Assembly: GCA_001586965.3 (NCBI GenBank)
Contig: LUCW03001829.1
Span: forward strand, 1 to 22,566
Length of the DNA stretch: 22,566 nt
Source: Sphaeroforma sirkka
Lineage: Eukaryota; Opisthokonta; Ichthyosporea; Ichthyophonida
Direction: 5' to 3'
The position numbers were made by a program, and so were the translations under genes. Under the pieces are notes generated by a model. It worked only from the letters and a program-made list of their open reading frames with translations, searched no databases and was not told the origin of the DNA. Position 1 is the first letter of the stretch. Each line of letters starts with the position of its first letter. Below, one piece after another: positions 1 through 7,741 of the stretch.

Positions 1-474
1 TTGTTTTTTTTTAAATTAAAACGCAACATGAGCTACTCAACATGAAAAATATATTACAGACAGACAACATAGCGGTAGAATGTTTGTATATGTACATTCG
101 CACGGCAATAGAAAACTCAATACATACATATTCAAAACGCGTTTTAAAAAAAGTACATTCTAAACGCGTTTTTGTGTTTTTGTTTTGTTTTTTTAACAAA
201 AATGTATAATATGTACAATTGTACAGTACATACACATATATATTTACAGTACATATTCAACTCATAAATAGTCCATGACCCTCTGGATGTCTCCGGAGAA
301 AAGCTGCATCTTCCTGGATTATCGGCCTCTCAGGGCTCTCGACAGACTTCAGGAGTCGCAGAAACTAGAGAGCCATGTCAACTCTCAGTGTCTCACTGGC
401 GGCCAAGTGGGGAGAAGTTCAATCTAAATCCGCGAGATTAAAAAAAACACTTTAACTCCTTTTCCAATCTTTAT

Positions 475-532
475 GTCGGACGACGGACTGTCGGACGACG
501 GACTGTCGGACGACGGACAGTCGGACAGTGGA
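475..532. repeat. 15-bp tandem repeat, about 3.8 units
   Basis: Units start at 475, 490 and 505, each of the form GTCGGACGACGGAC(T/A), followed by a truncated unit from 520. The first two units are identical and the third differs at its last base. No function is evident. The near absence of divergence suggests recent slippage. Confidence 0.85.
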
Positions 533-683
533 AGTCCGCTCTACTAGTAGAGTAGTAGTCCGGAGAGTAACGGTAACATGATTCGGCCAAATCGGCTCTC
601 TATTGGCCCTTGAAGTCCGAGAATCTGGATTACATACATAAATAATACATACCATAGTAGGACGTATTATGTATCGAATTATG

Positions 684-718
684 TGAGGACAAAATTGACT
701 TCTTCAATTTTGTCCTCA
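684..718. repeat. Perfect 15-bp inverted repeat, 5-nt loop
   Basis: The arm TGAGGACAAAATTGA (684-698) is followed by the loop CTTCT and an exact reverse complement at 704-718. It lies in non-coding flank, not beside a recognised gene. It could be an RNA hairpin, a cruciform-prone site or the relic of a palindromic insertion. Confidence 0.8.
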
Positions 719-847
719 AGGATATATAACAGGTCTGTAGCAGTTGTCCACTGCCAGCCCTGGCAGACTCGTCAGGCGCCAGCGGCCAGATCAAGATGTG
801 ACACCGGTCAAGGTCACAGGCCTACATAAATAGTTTAAAAAAATACA

Positions 848-888
848 GCCGTAGTACAGCGGTACAGGTGTACAAACCGGGCTACGGC
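848..888. repeat. Short nested hairpin in the flank
   Basis: GCCGTAG (848-854) pairs with CTACGGC (882-888). Inside, CGGT (860-863) pairs with ACCG (876-879). The 41-nt element is tRNA-sized in its stem length but has no A box, B box or anticodon arm, so I do not call it a tRNA. It may be chance. Confidence 0.35.
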
Positions 889-1448
889 CCCACATTTTAG
901 GCTTCATTCTCACAGTCTCACAGTCTCACAGTCCATACCCGGCCCTGACCCCAGTCCCCAACCCAAGTGAGCGAGTGCAGAGACCCAGAAGGTCAGACTG
1001 TCTTTTTTTAGTTATTTACATACCTGAGTCAGACTCTCACAGCGAGAAAGGTTTCGTAGACTGTTTTGTTTTTTAAAAAAAAGAAAAATACAATCATGTA
1101 TGTACATATGTACTCAGACAACAAACCAATAGAAGGTAATTATTGTCATCTATGTTTTTTTTTGTTTTTCGGAGGAATGTCATTTCCTTCTTCAGTTTTT
1201 TTATGTTTTTTTTTTGTTTTTTTCCTATTCTTTTCCTTTTTTTATGGACATAAATAGCATTAGAAAATCTTTCGAAATAAAAGCCTCAAGACCGTCGGGG
1301 CCCAAAACACGTTATTTTCTGACATTCTAAGACGAGTAAAAACACACACACAAATACACACATCAATACACCTACAACACACCTCACCTACAGTCACAGC
1401 GTTAGTATCGCTACCTAACACGCATACGATGTGGGTCGTAGCACTTTA

Positions 1449-1464
1449 TAGCCTAATTAGGCTA
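1449..1464. repeat. 16-bp perfect palindrome
   Basis: TAGCCTAATTAGGCTA reads the same on both strands. The TAATTA core resembles a homeodomain-type dimer site. No neighbouring gene is visible to support a regulatory role. Confidence 0.5.
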
Positions 1465-1906
1465 CGTTCTTTCCAGTGATCACATCGGATTTCATACGAT
1501 GCAATCAAGCCCCACTTTTGCCATCAGAAGGCGAGATCATTTTGCGCTCCGATCACGTAGTGAACTACTTTTATCTAAATATAATCAGGGTTTCACACTA
1601 GCAACCATGTCGAGTACAAGGCGCATCCCACAGAAAGGCAGAGCTGTATATGTAAACTGAAAGGATTTTTGAATCGTACTGCTCGTGGAAAATATTTTAA
1701 TAGATGCTTGTTGGTAGGCAATGTACCATCGTATAGTGCACGTGTGTTGCAACTAAAGTATGAAGCTGTGAGATCCCAATCTTCTTGGCAATCCCATATA
1801 GAGGGTGGCTTGCTGGGTTGAGATAGGTTGGCTTTTGCCTCCCGTGATGAGGATTTTCGTGTTTGATCGGAATATACTTGCATATACAATGCATCGTTGC
1901 TGTTAA

Positions 1907-2052
1907 TGTAAACTTCGATGGAAATTACTAGGTTTCAAACTATAATAAACTAAAATACAATTTAGTCGGTTAGGATTTATGTAAACTTCGATGGAGATCA
2001 CTAGGTTTCAAACTATATTAAACTAAAATACAATTTAGTCAGTTAGGATTTA
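1907..2052. repeat. 73-bp tandem duplication at the LTR terminus
   Basis: Two adjacent 73-bp units start at 1907 and 1980, both with TGTAAACTTCGATGG, and differ at about four positions. The B2 3' LTR has a single unit. The duplication is therefore private to B1 and old enough to have diverged by about 5 percent. Confidence 0.85.
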
Positions 2053-2390
2053 GCAGTGGTAGCTTGTGTAAGAATGATCGAGACTGCGTCTTGTTAAGAA
2101 CCTAAATATCCTCGATCACACAGGGCGTACCTCTAGCTGTTCTTTACTAGAAGTACTAACTGTTCATGACCACTTGCCTAATTTGTAAATAGACATAATA
2201 GCGTAAGTCACGTTAATACATTAGCTGATATAAATAAAGTTCCATCTGAAGAAAAGTTAAAAAAATAAAAAGACTTATTGGATTTTGGAGATTGGCGGGA
2301 GGACCAAAATCTATAAGTAGTAGTTCGGAGATTATATAAATTAGTTTATAATATCCTACTTCTACTAATGTCTCAAATAGGTCCAAGTAG

Positions 2391-2399
2391 ATGAGTCAT
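2391..2399. promoter_or_regulatory. GCN4/AP-1-type site in the B LTR
   Basis: ATGAGTCAT matches the palindromic bZIP consensus ATGA(C/G)TCAT. It is unchanged in the other B LTRs at 15635-15643 and 22397-22405. An LTR is where such an enhancer is expected, but binding is inferred only. Confidence 0.35.
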
Positions 2400-2560
2400 A
2401 CCAAATACTCAGGCTATTGGAGCCATCAAAGTGAATTTAGAGCACTTTGGAAATATTGGAAAAAGAGCTTGTACTAAATTATTTAAAATACAAATAAAAA
2501 CCAATCTATTATCTCAATTGATCTTGATATTTTAGACTGACCGGAGGCCGTATTTCTACA

Positions 2561-2572
2561 TAGCCCCCAGTA
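2561..2572 (-). other. Polypurine tract of B1
   Basis: Directly inside the 3' LTR, the minus strand reads CTGGGGGCTA up to the LTR boundary. B2 has the same tract with six G (15804-15815). This is the expected place and composition for the plus-strand primer site. Confidence 0.6.
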
Positions 2573-2686
2573 GCTTTTATAACTACGAACGACGTTAAGA
2601 TACGATCTAGTTGGTAAAGCGAAACCCAAAGTAAAAAGAGTTTCGGTCATGACTTATCGAGTAAGTATGTGCCTATATGTACGAGT
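2573..2686 (-). other. 3' untranslated segment of B1
   Basis: Sequence between the pol stop codon (TGA, 2687-2689) and the polypurine tract. It is conserved in B2 (about 15816-15931). No further motif is seen. Confidence 0.6.
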
Positions 2687-3174
2687 TCAAGACTCATGTT
2701 GTACTCTATGTCGTTTAGTATTTGGTCCAGTAACCATTTCCGATGTAGGCGCCTTACGTTTATTATTTGGTAAGGTAATAGCCAAAGGCTGTTCTTCATT
2801 AGTAAGTAAGTTTGAACAATTTTCTGCACTGTTGGTAAGCAGATCAGAAGGTTTAGTCACGTAGGAAGTAGGTGGCAAATAGGGAATTTCAGATCCGTCA
2901 GGGTTTGTAGTCACCTGAGGAAACCCTTTTCGTTTATCTCGTGTGTTCTTATGTAAACGCTTATTCCATTTCTTATTAAAGATACGAAGAAAGTCGCGAG
3001 ATTTACGAAATGCATCGGAGGTTAGCCAAGCTACTGTCCCATCCATGAAACGGGTCTTGTAGTAAGTGTAACCGTCTTCGGATGTTTTGCCAATTATATC
3101 TGACTCCATAACTGGTACATCAGAATCAAATGAGCGAGCGAATGAGAGTTCGGAGGTAGGGATACGGTGAGTGC
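2687..3174 (-). pseudogene. B1 pol C-terminus: chromodomain-like tail
   Basis: The open frame 3109-2687 encodes 140 residues and ends in TGA. Residues 8-50 read DGYTYYKTRFMDGTVAW...FLRIFNKKW, with the pattern of a chromodomain: a YxxxRF strand, a tryptophan and a closing aromatic helix. This matches the position of the clear chromodomain of family A after the GPY/F module. The last 30 residues are basic with two clusters, NNKRK and TKRHR, resembling a bipartite nuclear localisation signal. Compared with B2 the segment lacks about 9 bp near 3100 and about 20 bp near 3178, so the join to integrase is broken. Chromodomain identity is inferred from pattern and position and is less certain than in A. 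Confidence 0.6.
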
Positions 3175-3717
3175 CTAGATTAGGCGTTTATTTACTTCGT
3201 GAGTATCACTCTTCTCATCATGGTAGGAAATAACAAAAGGTCCTATCGTCTTAGAAGCGAGTTCGGTAACGTTGGCGTTTCGATTTATAATGTTAACGTA
3301 ATCGCCGACTTTGAACTGAACAATGTTCTTAGTGTTATTCCATCGGTCATACGCTTTAAGTAGGACGCGGTTTTTTTGTGCTCGAGTAAACAGGGGTAAA
3401 CAACGTTCTGCATATGCTCGATCTTTGTAGCCACGGGGTAGCGTGTTTCTCGGGCGCAGTTTTATCAAACGTTGCTTGTAATTCACTATAGCGGCCAAAG
3501 AAATAGTGAAACAGGGAGTGTTCCAGTTTGAGGATTCATGCAGTTATTCATTTGAGTCTGAACCCATTTTAAATGATAAGGCCACATATCCTCAACGTCG
3601 TCTAGTGCGGTACGCAAGAGTTTCTTAAGTTCTCTATGACGTGTCTCATTTGCACCCTGCGTTTGAGGTTTGTAAGGAACACCACGCCTATGGGTCATGC
3701 CTGATACGAGTATAAGT
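3175..3717 (-). pseudogene. B1 integrase, C-terminal part only
   Basis: Two overlapping frames (3698-3486 and 3498-3175) cover the end of the integrase core and its C-terminal domain. The first has PYKPQTQGANETRHREL, where the E after QGAN is the third catalytic acid of the D,D-35-E triad. The second has FKVGDYVNI and KTIGPFVI, the GPY/F module of gypsy integrases. A one-base insertion near 3510 separates them, and B2 is continuous there. The zinc-binding region and the first two catalytic aspartates are absent: the gene stops at the junction with element A, and about 874 bp present in B2 (16986-17859) are missing. Confidence 0.85.
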
Positions 3718-3964
3718 TGTAGTAAGTATACGAGAGATAACTGTATCTCAACGTTCTCCTTCCTCAGGAGGGGACGTTGTTCATTTATTAGTAATTATAA
3801 ACAGTAATCCTAAAATGACTGACTCTTAAATGAGTCATTAGTCATGTGCTGTAAAACCAGCAAAACCCTAAAACCCAGTTTATCAGATTATTCTGATAAA
3901 CTGTAAAAACTTGTAATAAACCTAAAATAATCAAATAAATATAAGTACTTGTATTCTGACCACA
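3718..3964 (-). repeat. 3' LTR of element A
   Basis: 247 bp, starting TGTAGTAAG and ending GACCACA on the plus strand, nearly identical to 11905-12122. Inside it are a small hairpin (3750-3778), a perfect 12-bp hairpin (3876-3903) and a 33-nt block (3808-3840) that is 3 nt in the other LTR. That block contains ATGAGTCAT (3830-3838). Confidence 0.92.
3876..3903. repeat. Perfect 12-bp hairpin in the A LTR
   Basis: CAGTTTATCAGA, the loop TTAT, then TCTGATAAACTG. The same 28 nt are unchanged at 12035-12062 in the 5' LTR. The place and stability suggest an RNA-level role such as a 3' end signal or R-region structure, but this is inferred. Confidence 0.75.
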
Positions 3965-3975
3965 ACCCCCCCCCC
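3965..3975 (-). other. Polypurine tract of element A
   Basis: Ten C on the plus strand (3966-3975), that is G10 on the element strand, directly upstream of the 3' LTR. This is the plus-strand priming site by composition and position. Confidence 0.75.
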
Positions 3976-4010
3976 AAACTGAAGCACTGAACAAAGCAGT
4001 GTGCCAGTTT
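3976..4010. repeat. Hairpin next to the polypurine tract
   Basis: AAACTG (3976-3981) pairs with CAGTTT (4005-4010), and CACTG (3985-3989) pairs with CAGTG (3997-4001). The two stems are separated by a symmetric 3x3 internal loop and capped by 7 nt. It abuts the G10 tract. Confidence 0.6.
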
Positions 4011-4037
4011 CAGAGATGATAAGAATAGCATAGTACC

Positions 4038-4203
4038 TTATGTGCTGGCATTATCCTCGAGAGCTAGAGCATTGTGCTGGCATTTATCCTCGAGAGCTAG
4101 AGCATTGTGCTGGCATTTATCCTCGAGAGCTAGAGCATTGTGCTGGCATTTATCCTCAGAGAGCTAGAGCATTGTGCTGGTATTTTACCTCAGAGAGCTA
4201 GAG
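4038..4203. repeat. 33-bp tandem repeat array, 5 units, in the A 3' UTR
   Basis: Five head-to-tail units of about 33 bp end near 4070, 4103, 4136, 4170 and 4203. Each contains TTGTGCTGGCATTTATCCTC and then GAGAGCTAGAGC. Units 2 and 3 are identical and units 4 and 5 have drifted. There are no unique spacers, so it is a minisatellite. It lies between the pol stop and the polypurine tract. Confidence 0.9.
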
Positions 4204-4405
4204 GACCCGATGTGTACGTCTCGAGCGACCCGTCGTGTTTGAATTCTTGAAGCTACTGTTCATCTGTGTCAGCATATAGGAGTTTGGCAAGTACAATATA
4301 GGACTGTATTTGTGTCGGAGAAAAAACTGCCAGTGGCAGAAACCGTGCAAACCATTAACCCGCTGTTTCAAAACAATGCCCAAGGAGTTGTTTGATTGAT
4401 TTCGC
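4204..4405 (-). other. A 3' UTR between repeat arrays
   Basis: About 200 bp with no recognised feature. The open stretch here is short and matches no family. Confidence 0.4.
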
Positions 4406-4575
4406 TGTGTTATACTCGAAGCAAGAGTGGCTCATTTAACCTCGCGAGCTTGAGCCGCTGACGATTTTCCCTCGCGAGCTCGAGTGCTAACCGTTTATTC
4501 TCGCGAGCTCGAGTGGCTGGTTTATACTCGGGAGCTAGAGTTGCTGGTTTATGCTCCAGAGCTTGAGCTCGATAT
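4406..4575. repeat. Degenerate 30-bp repeat array with palindromic cores
   Basis: Five or so units of about 28-35 bp with cores such as CTCGCGAGCTCGAG, CTCGGGAGCTAGAG and CTCCAGAGCTTGAG, separated by (G)CTGGTTTAT-like spacers. The core is related to that of the array at 4038-4203, so both probably descend from one repeat. CTCGCGAG and GAGCTC are self-complementary, so each unit can form a small hairpin. Confidence 0.7.
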
Positions 4576-4606
4576 CCGAGAACAAAGTTATATTGAAGAT
4601 AAAGTA

Positions 4607-6184
4607 TTAGACTTGTGCACGTTGGCGCTTACGTGTCCGTGTCTGCGAAGCTTTGTGGTAGGCCGCGATATCGTTGGCATTATCAAAAGCTTCTGCTGTT
4701 TCCCACGTTGGTTCGCCTTCTCGCCATCTCACCAGGTATTCTAATTTCCCCGTCTCATCATTCGTACGATGTGTGATAATATGGCGAAACTCAACCCCTC
4801 CTTCGGTCCATAAGTCTTCGTTAATTGGTGGGTCTGTGCGTCTATGCACTAAACGGAGGAGTTCCACCCGTACCGGTTTGGTCTTGAATTCTGGTGGGGC
4901 GGAACCATCCTTGTTCGCTAACTCGTAGCGTTGGCCGTGTCTAGCTTTGACTACATATGGTCCAAACAATGGCCGCATAGCCTTCGTTGTTCGGCCTTCT
5001 GATCGTACCATGACCACATCTCCTTCGTCGAAATGTACCAAGTCGTGAGCATGCAGGCGGTCAAATGTCGTCGTAAGCTTGCCTGTATACTTCTTGGTAA
5101 TGTGGTGGAGGGTCGGCAATATAGTGTCCTGTAACTGGTCTAATCGTTGTGCCCAGGTGTCATTCGTCATCGGCTGAGAATCCAGTAACTCGTCCGTGAA
5201 ATCGGCGAACGGAACATGGCGGCGGCCAAAGTACACGCTAAACGGTGCACTCTTATGGCGACGGGATATCCGAAGGTTCTGGTATAGCATCGTAAACGGA
5301 AGGCGTTCGTCCCATCGAAGGGAACTGCCTCACAGCATTGTCGAATAGAACGTGTAATCTCCTTGTGACGTCGTTCTGCCGCGCCCAGCACTTGGGGTCG
5401 ATATGGTGGAGACACCTTATGTAGCATCCCCCACTTCCTGGACCAGAAGCTCCACTAACTTGTTGGTGAACTCCTTCCCCATGTCTGTTTGGATTTTACG
5501 GGGAAACCATGTTCGCCAAAAATCTCTATGAGTGTCTGTGTCGTGGTTTCCTTTGTCTTGTCCGGTGTGGCTCGAAGGATAGAATAGCCTGTGGCGATGT
5601 CTAAGACGTGAAGAATATAATTGTTCTTGCGTCTGGACTCCAGTGGCATCGGGATGTAGTCCACTTGAATATGGTCCCACGGGTAGCGTGCATCGATGCT
5701 AATCATCGGGTGGAAACCTTTACGAAGTGTGTCCTGTCCCAAACATGTGCTACATTGCCGCTTAACTTCTGTGGCTAACTCAAGTGCCCCTGGCCAAATA
5801 TGACCGTTCTGACGAAGTTGTTGGACTGTGTCCGCCGCCCCATGATGTCCTTGTTCGTGTTGCGCTTGCGTGAGTTGCGTACGACGCTGTTTCTCCGCCG
5901 GACTCGCTTGTGCAAACGCCGGTTGACCCTCTGCATCTGCCAGTGCCACTGAGATTTCTCGCGCTGTGTCTAAGCACATGACATATTTTGTATGCTTTGG
6001 TTCTGCAAAACCAAGTCGCTGTGAAAACAGCGGGTCCAGTTTGAATCCATTGGGAGGACCCACCCGTGCTACTACGGTATGACCCCATGGTGTCTTCCCA
6101 CATGCGTACTTAGCGTACTTGAGGAACGTGTGTGGTGTCCGTGGTACCAGCACCGGTTCTGTCTGCAATAACTGCTTGAACAGG
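4607..6184 (-). pseudogene. A integrase with GPY/F module and chromodomain
   Basis: The integrase would insert the cDNA. Reading 5' to 3' on the minus strand, frame 6168-5455 begins with a linker containing KTPWGHTVVARVGPP, which family B also has. It then carries the zinc-binding H/C region (HEQGHHG ... CSTCLG) and the first core aspartate in WDHIQVDYIPMP. Frame 5680-5417 covers part of the same core, and the second aspartate lies in QTDMGKEF. The third acid is the E in QVLGAAERRHKE (frame 5427-5167). Frame 5290-4607 has the GPY/F module (LFGPYVV, residues 108-114), a typical chromodomain (about 167-212: IITHR...EYLVRW...PTWE) and a basic tail. Frames change near 6170, 5490 and 5300, so no single product is made from this copy. 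A chromodomain would direct insertion to marked chromatin; that is family knowledge. Confidence 0.88.
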
Positions 6185-6454
6185 TCGAACCCATGGTGCT
6201 CTTGGTACCCATGGTAGACATACTGTGGCCCGTGCGCCGTCGGCTCGTATCTTGCGTAACATCCTGTGTATCTGTTCCCAAGGCGGGTTCATCCATCCAT
6301 CGACTATCGACCAGTCGTGGGCAAACGCTCCTTCCCCATCATCCTTCGTCCAGAACCGAGGAAGCTGAGCGTTGGTTGGGTCCGCAAATACATCTATGTC
6401 ATTCGGTCCAAAGTGTTGTTGCGCTTGTTCAAAGTAACTAGGGAATAACTGCCA
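6185..6454 (-). pseudogene. A Dam-like (adenine methyltransferase-type) domain in pol
   Basis: This is continuous with RNase H in frame 6784-6110, residues 111-200. The order is an aromatic start (WQLFPSYFEQA), GPNDIDVFADPTNAQLPRF, AFAHDW, then WMNPPW (NPPW at 6278-6289) and a helix ending TVCLPWVPRAPW. That order, a GPxxxDxxAxxxN strand, a DW, a WxNPPY/W and a hydrophobic LP strand, is the pattern of phage-type Dam N6-adenine methyltransferases and of the domain in DIRS retroelements. N/D-PP-Y/F/W is the catalytic motif of amino-methyltransferases. Family B has the same domain in the same place. Whether it binds SAM or is active cannot be told from sequence; a structural role in pol is possible. 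Confidence 0.65.
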
Positions 6455-7741
6455 GCCGTCGGTATACATTATTTCGAGTTCGTCCTGCTCCGCTGTCCCC
6501 TCGTGTACTCTACTTAACATGTCCGGGAGCACATTTGACTCTCCTGGTATATGCGATATGGTAAAGTTGAATGGCGCGATGATATGATGCCATCTCTGAA
6601 GCATCGGATTAAGCTTGAGCTGTGTGTTCATATATACAAGGGCCTTGTGGTCCGTGAAGACCGCAAACCGTTGCCCATCCAAGTATTCCCTGAAATGTGT
6701 CAGTCCATATACCAATGCCAGTAACTCCTTCATAGGTGTGGCGTAGTTCTGTTGCGCATGGTTCAGAGTCTTACTAAAGAACATTAAGTAATGTTTCTTA
6801 CCGTTGACCCATTGGAATAGCGCTCCCCTAAACCGTAATCGCTAGCGTCGGTTTCCAAGTTCAGAGGAATGCCGTCGACCGGAAAGTGTAACGCCACAGC
6901 ATTCACCACTGCGTCTTTCATTGCCTGCCACGCCTGTGCATGTCTCTCCTCCCAACGATCACCTATCAACTCCTTTGGTTTGAGTTTGCAAAATTCGCGC
7001 AAGGGTGCAACCGTGTTCGCGAAATTAGGCAGATGTTCGTGGAGGTAATTTGCTAAACCCAACGCCGAGGCTATATCTTTGTATCGTTGTGGTGTGGGCC
7101 AGTCGATCAGCTTGGCCTGCTTTTCATGGTCAATGTCAATGCCTTGTGCCGATACTTTCTTCCCTAGGATCATGACTTCGGAGATAGCGAAGTGGCACTT
7201 GGCAGGGTTAAGCTTAAAACTGTGGTATGTTAAGCGTTGTATCACCTTCTGCACCGTCCTAACGTGTTCGTCATAACCGTCACTGGCGATAACTATGTCA
7301 TCGATATAGTGGTGAACCGGTAAGCCATCAAGTATTGTACTCAAGGTACGTTGAAACTGCTGCGTGAGTACATGAAGACCGAACGGTGCTGATGTGAACG
7401 AGTACTGATAACGTTCGTGTGTAAAAACTAAATAAGTATTGTGAGTCTGGATGGATGGGCAGCCTGTGGTATGCAGCCGATATGTCCAGCGTCGTGTAGT
7501 ACTTCTTACTCTTGAGGCGAGATATGAGTTCGTTGACCTTGGGGATCAGGAACTGGTCACCAGGAATAAGCGCGTTAACGGCACGCATGTCTAAACACAC
7601 GCGTACCTTCTTGACGTTGCCTTCCGCATCGAATGTCGGTACCGCAAGGAGAGGAAGATTAACAGTCGTTGGTGTCGTTCGTTTCGTGATCACCAAATCC
7701 GTCAACCACTTCTTCACTTGTTCATCCACATAGGGAGCCAT
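6455..7741 (-). pseudogene. A reverse transcriptase and RNase H
   Basis: These domains would copy the RNA and remove it. Frame 7741-7328 has VRVCLDMRAVN and YTTLDISAAYHRLPI, where the D is the first catalytic residue. Frame 7344-6784 begins with HHYIDDIVIA, the YxDD box (7297-7308), then the thumb and connection, and reaches the first RNase H aspartate in LETDASDYGLG. Frame 6784-6110 continues with KELLALVYGL (RNase H glutamate), VFTDHKAL (aspartate) and HIPGESNVLPDMLSR. Frame changes fall near 7440 and 6800. The order and motifs are those of Ty3/gypsy pol. The RNase H ends just before the Dam-like domain, where most gypsy elements would go to integrase. Confidence 0.92.

Larger units (their letters stand above)
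1..1906. other. Left flank, no gene recognised
   Basis: AT-rich sequence outside the retrotransposon nest. I see no open frame with recognisable protein features. It contains two ACGCGT-centred motifs (134-145 and about 162-171), a 15-bp tandem repeat (475-532), a perfect 15-bp hairpin (684-718), three direct copies of CTCACAGT (909-932), a T-rich tract (about 1155-1245), a CA-rich tract (about 1341-1400) and a 16-bp palindrome (1449-1464). Short open stretches at 257-418 and 1593-1889 on the minus strand and about 1584-1820 on the plus strand lack a start, a family resemblance or both. This may be intergenic DNA or a decayed older repeat. Confidence 0.6.
1907..2560 (-). repeat. 3' LTR of B1
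   Basis: Matches the LTRs at 15301-15803 and 22114-22565. On the element strand it starts TGTAGAAA and ends TTTACA, the standard TG...CA form. It is the longest of the three because it keeps segments that each other copy has lost, and because its first 73 bp on the plus strand are duplicated (1907-1979 and 1980-2052). It holds the bZIP-type site ATGAGTCAT (2391-2399) and the short inverted repeat TAACGT/ACGTTA, here with a mismatch, near 2200-2216. A TATTTATA-like stretch near 2228-2238 on the minus strand could be a TATA element. Confidence 0.85.

Noticed and set aside
134..171. Two ACGCGT motifs as cell-cycle promoter boxes
   Set aside because: No gene start is visible nearby, and the motifs lie in AT-rich repeats; function is unsupported.
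257..418. Minus-strand stretch open except for one TAG, reading like protein near its end
   Set aside because: Short, broken and unrecognised; too weak to annotate.
848..888. tRNA gene suggested by a 7-bp stem
   Set aside because: It is only 41 nt long, with no A box, B box or anticodon loop.
1066..1257. 63-codon plus-strand frame rich in Phe and Lys
   Set aside because: It is a translation of T- and A-runs; low-complexity sequence, not a gene.
1584..1889. Overlapping open stretches on both strands (98 codons minus, about 78 codons plus with a possible splice acceptor before it)
   Set aside because: The plus stretch has no start codon and neither matches a family I know. Two overlapping stretches of this size are expected by chance; an exon cannot be excluded without transcripts.
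2649..2864. Plus-strand open frame, repeated at 15894-16202
   Set aside because: It is the antisense of the conserved tail of family B pol. It repeats because the element repeats, and it has no features of its own.
4038..4203. CRISPR-like array
   Set aside because: The 33-bp units are directly adjacent with no unique spacers, and the context is a eukaryotic retrotransposon UTR.
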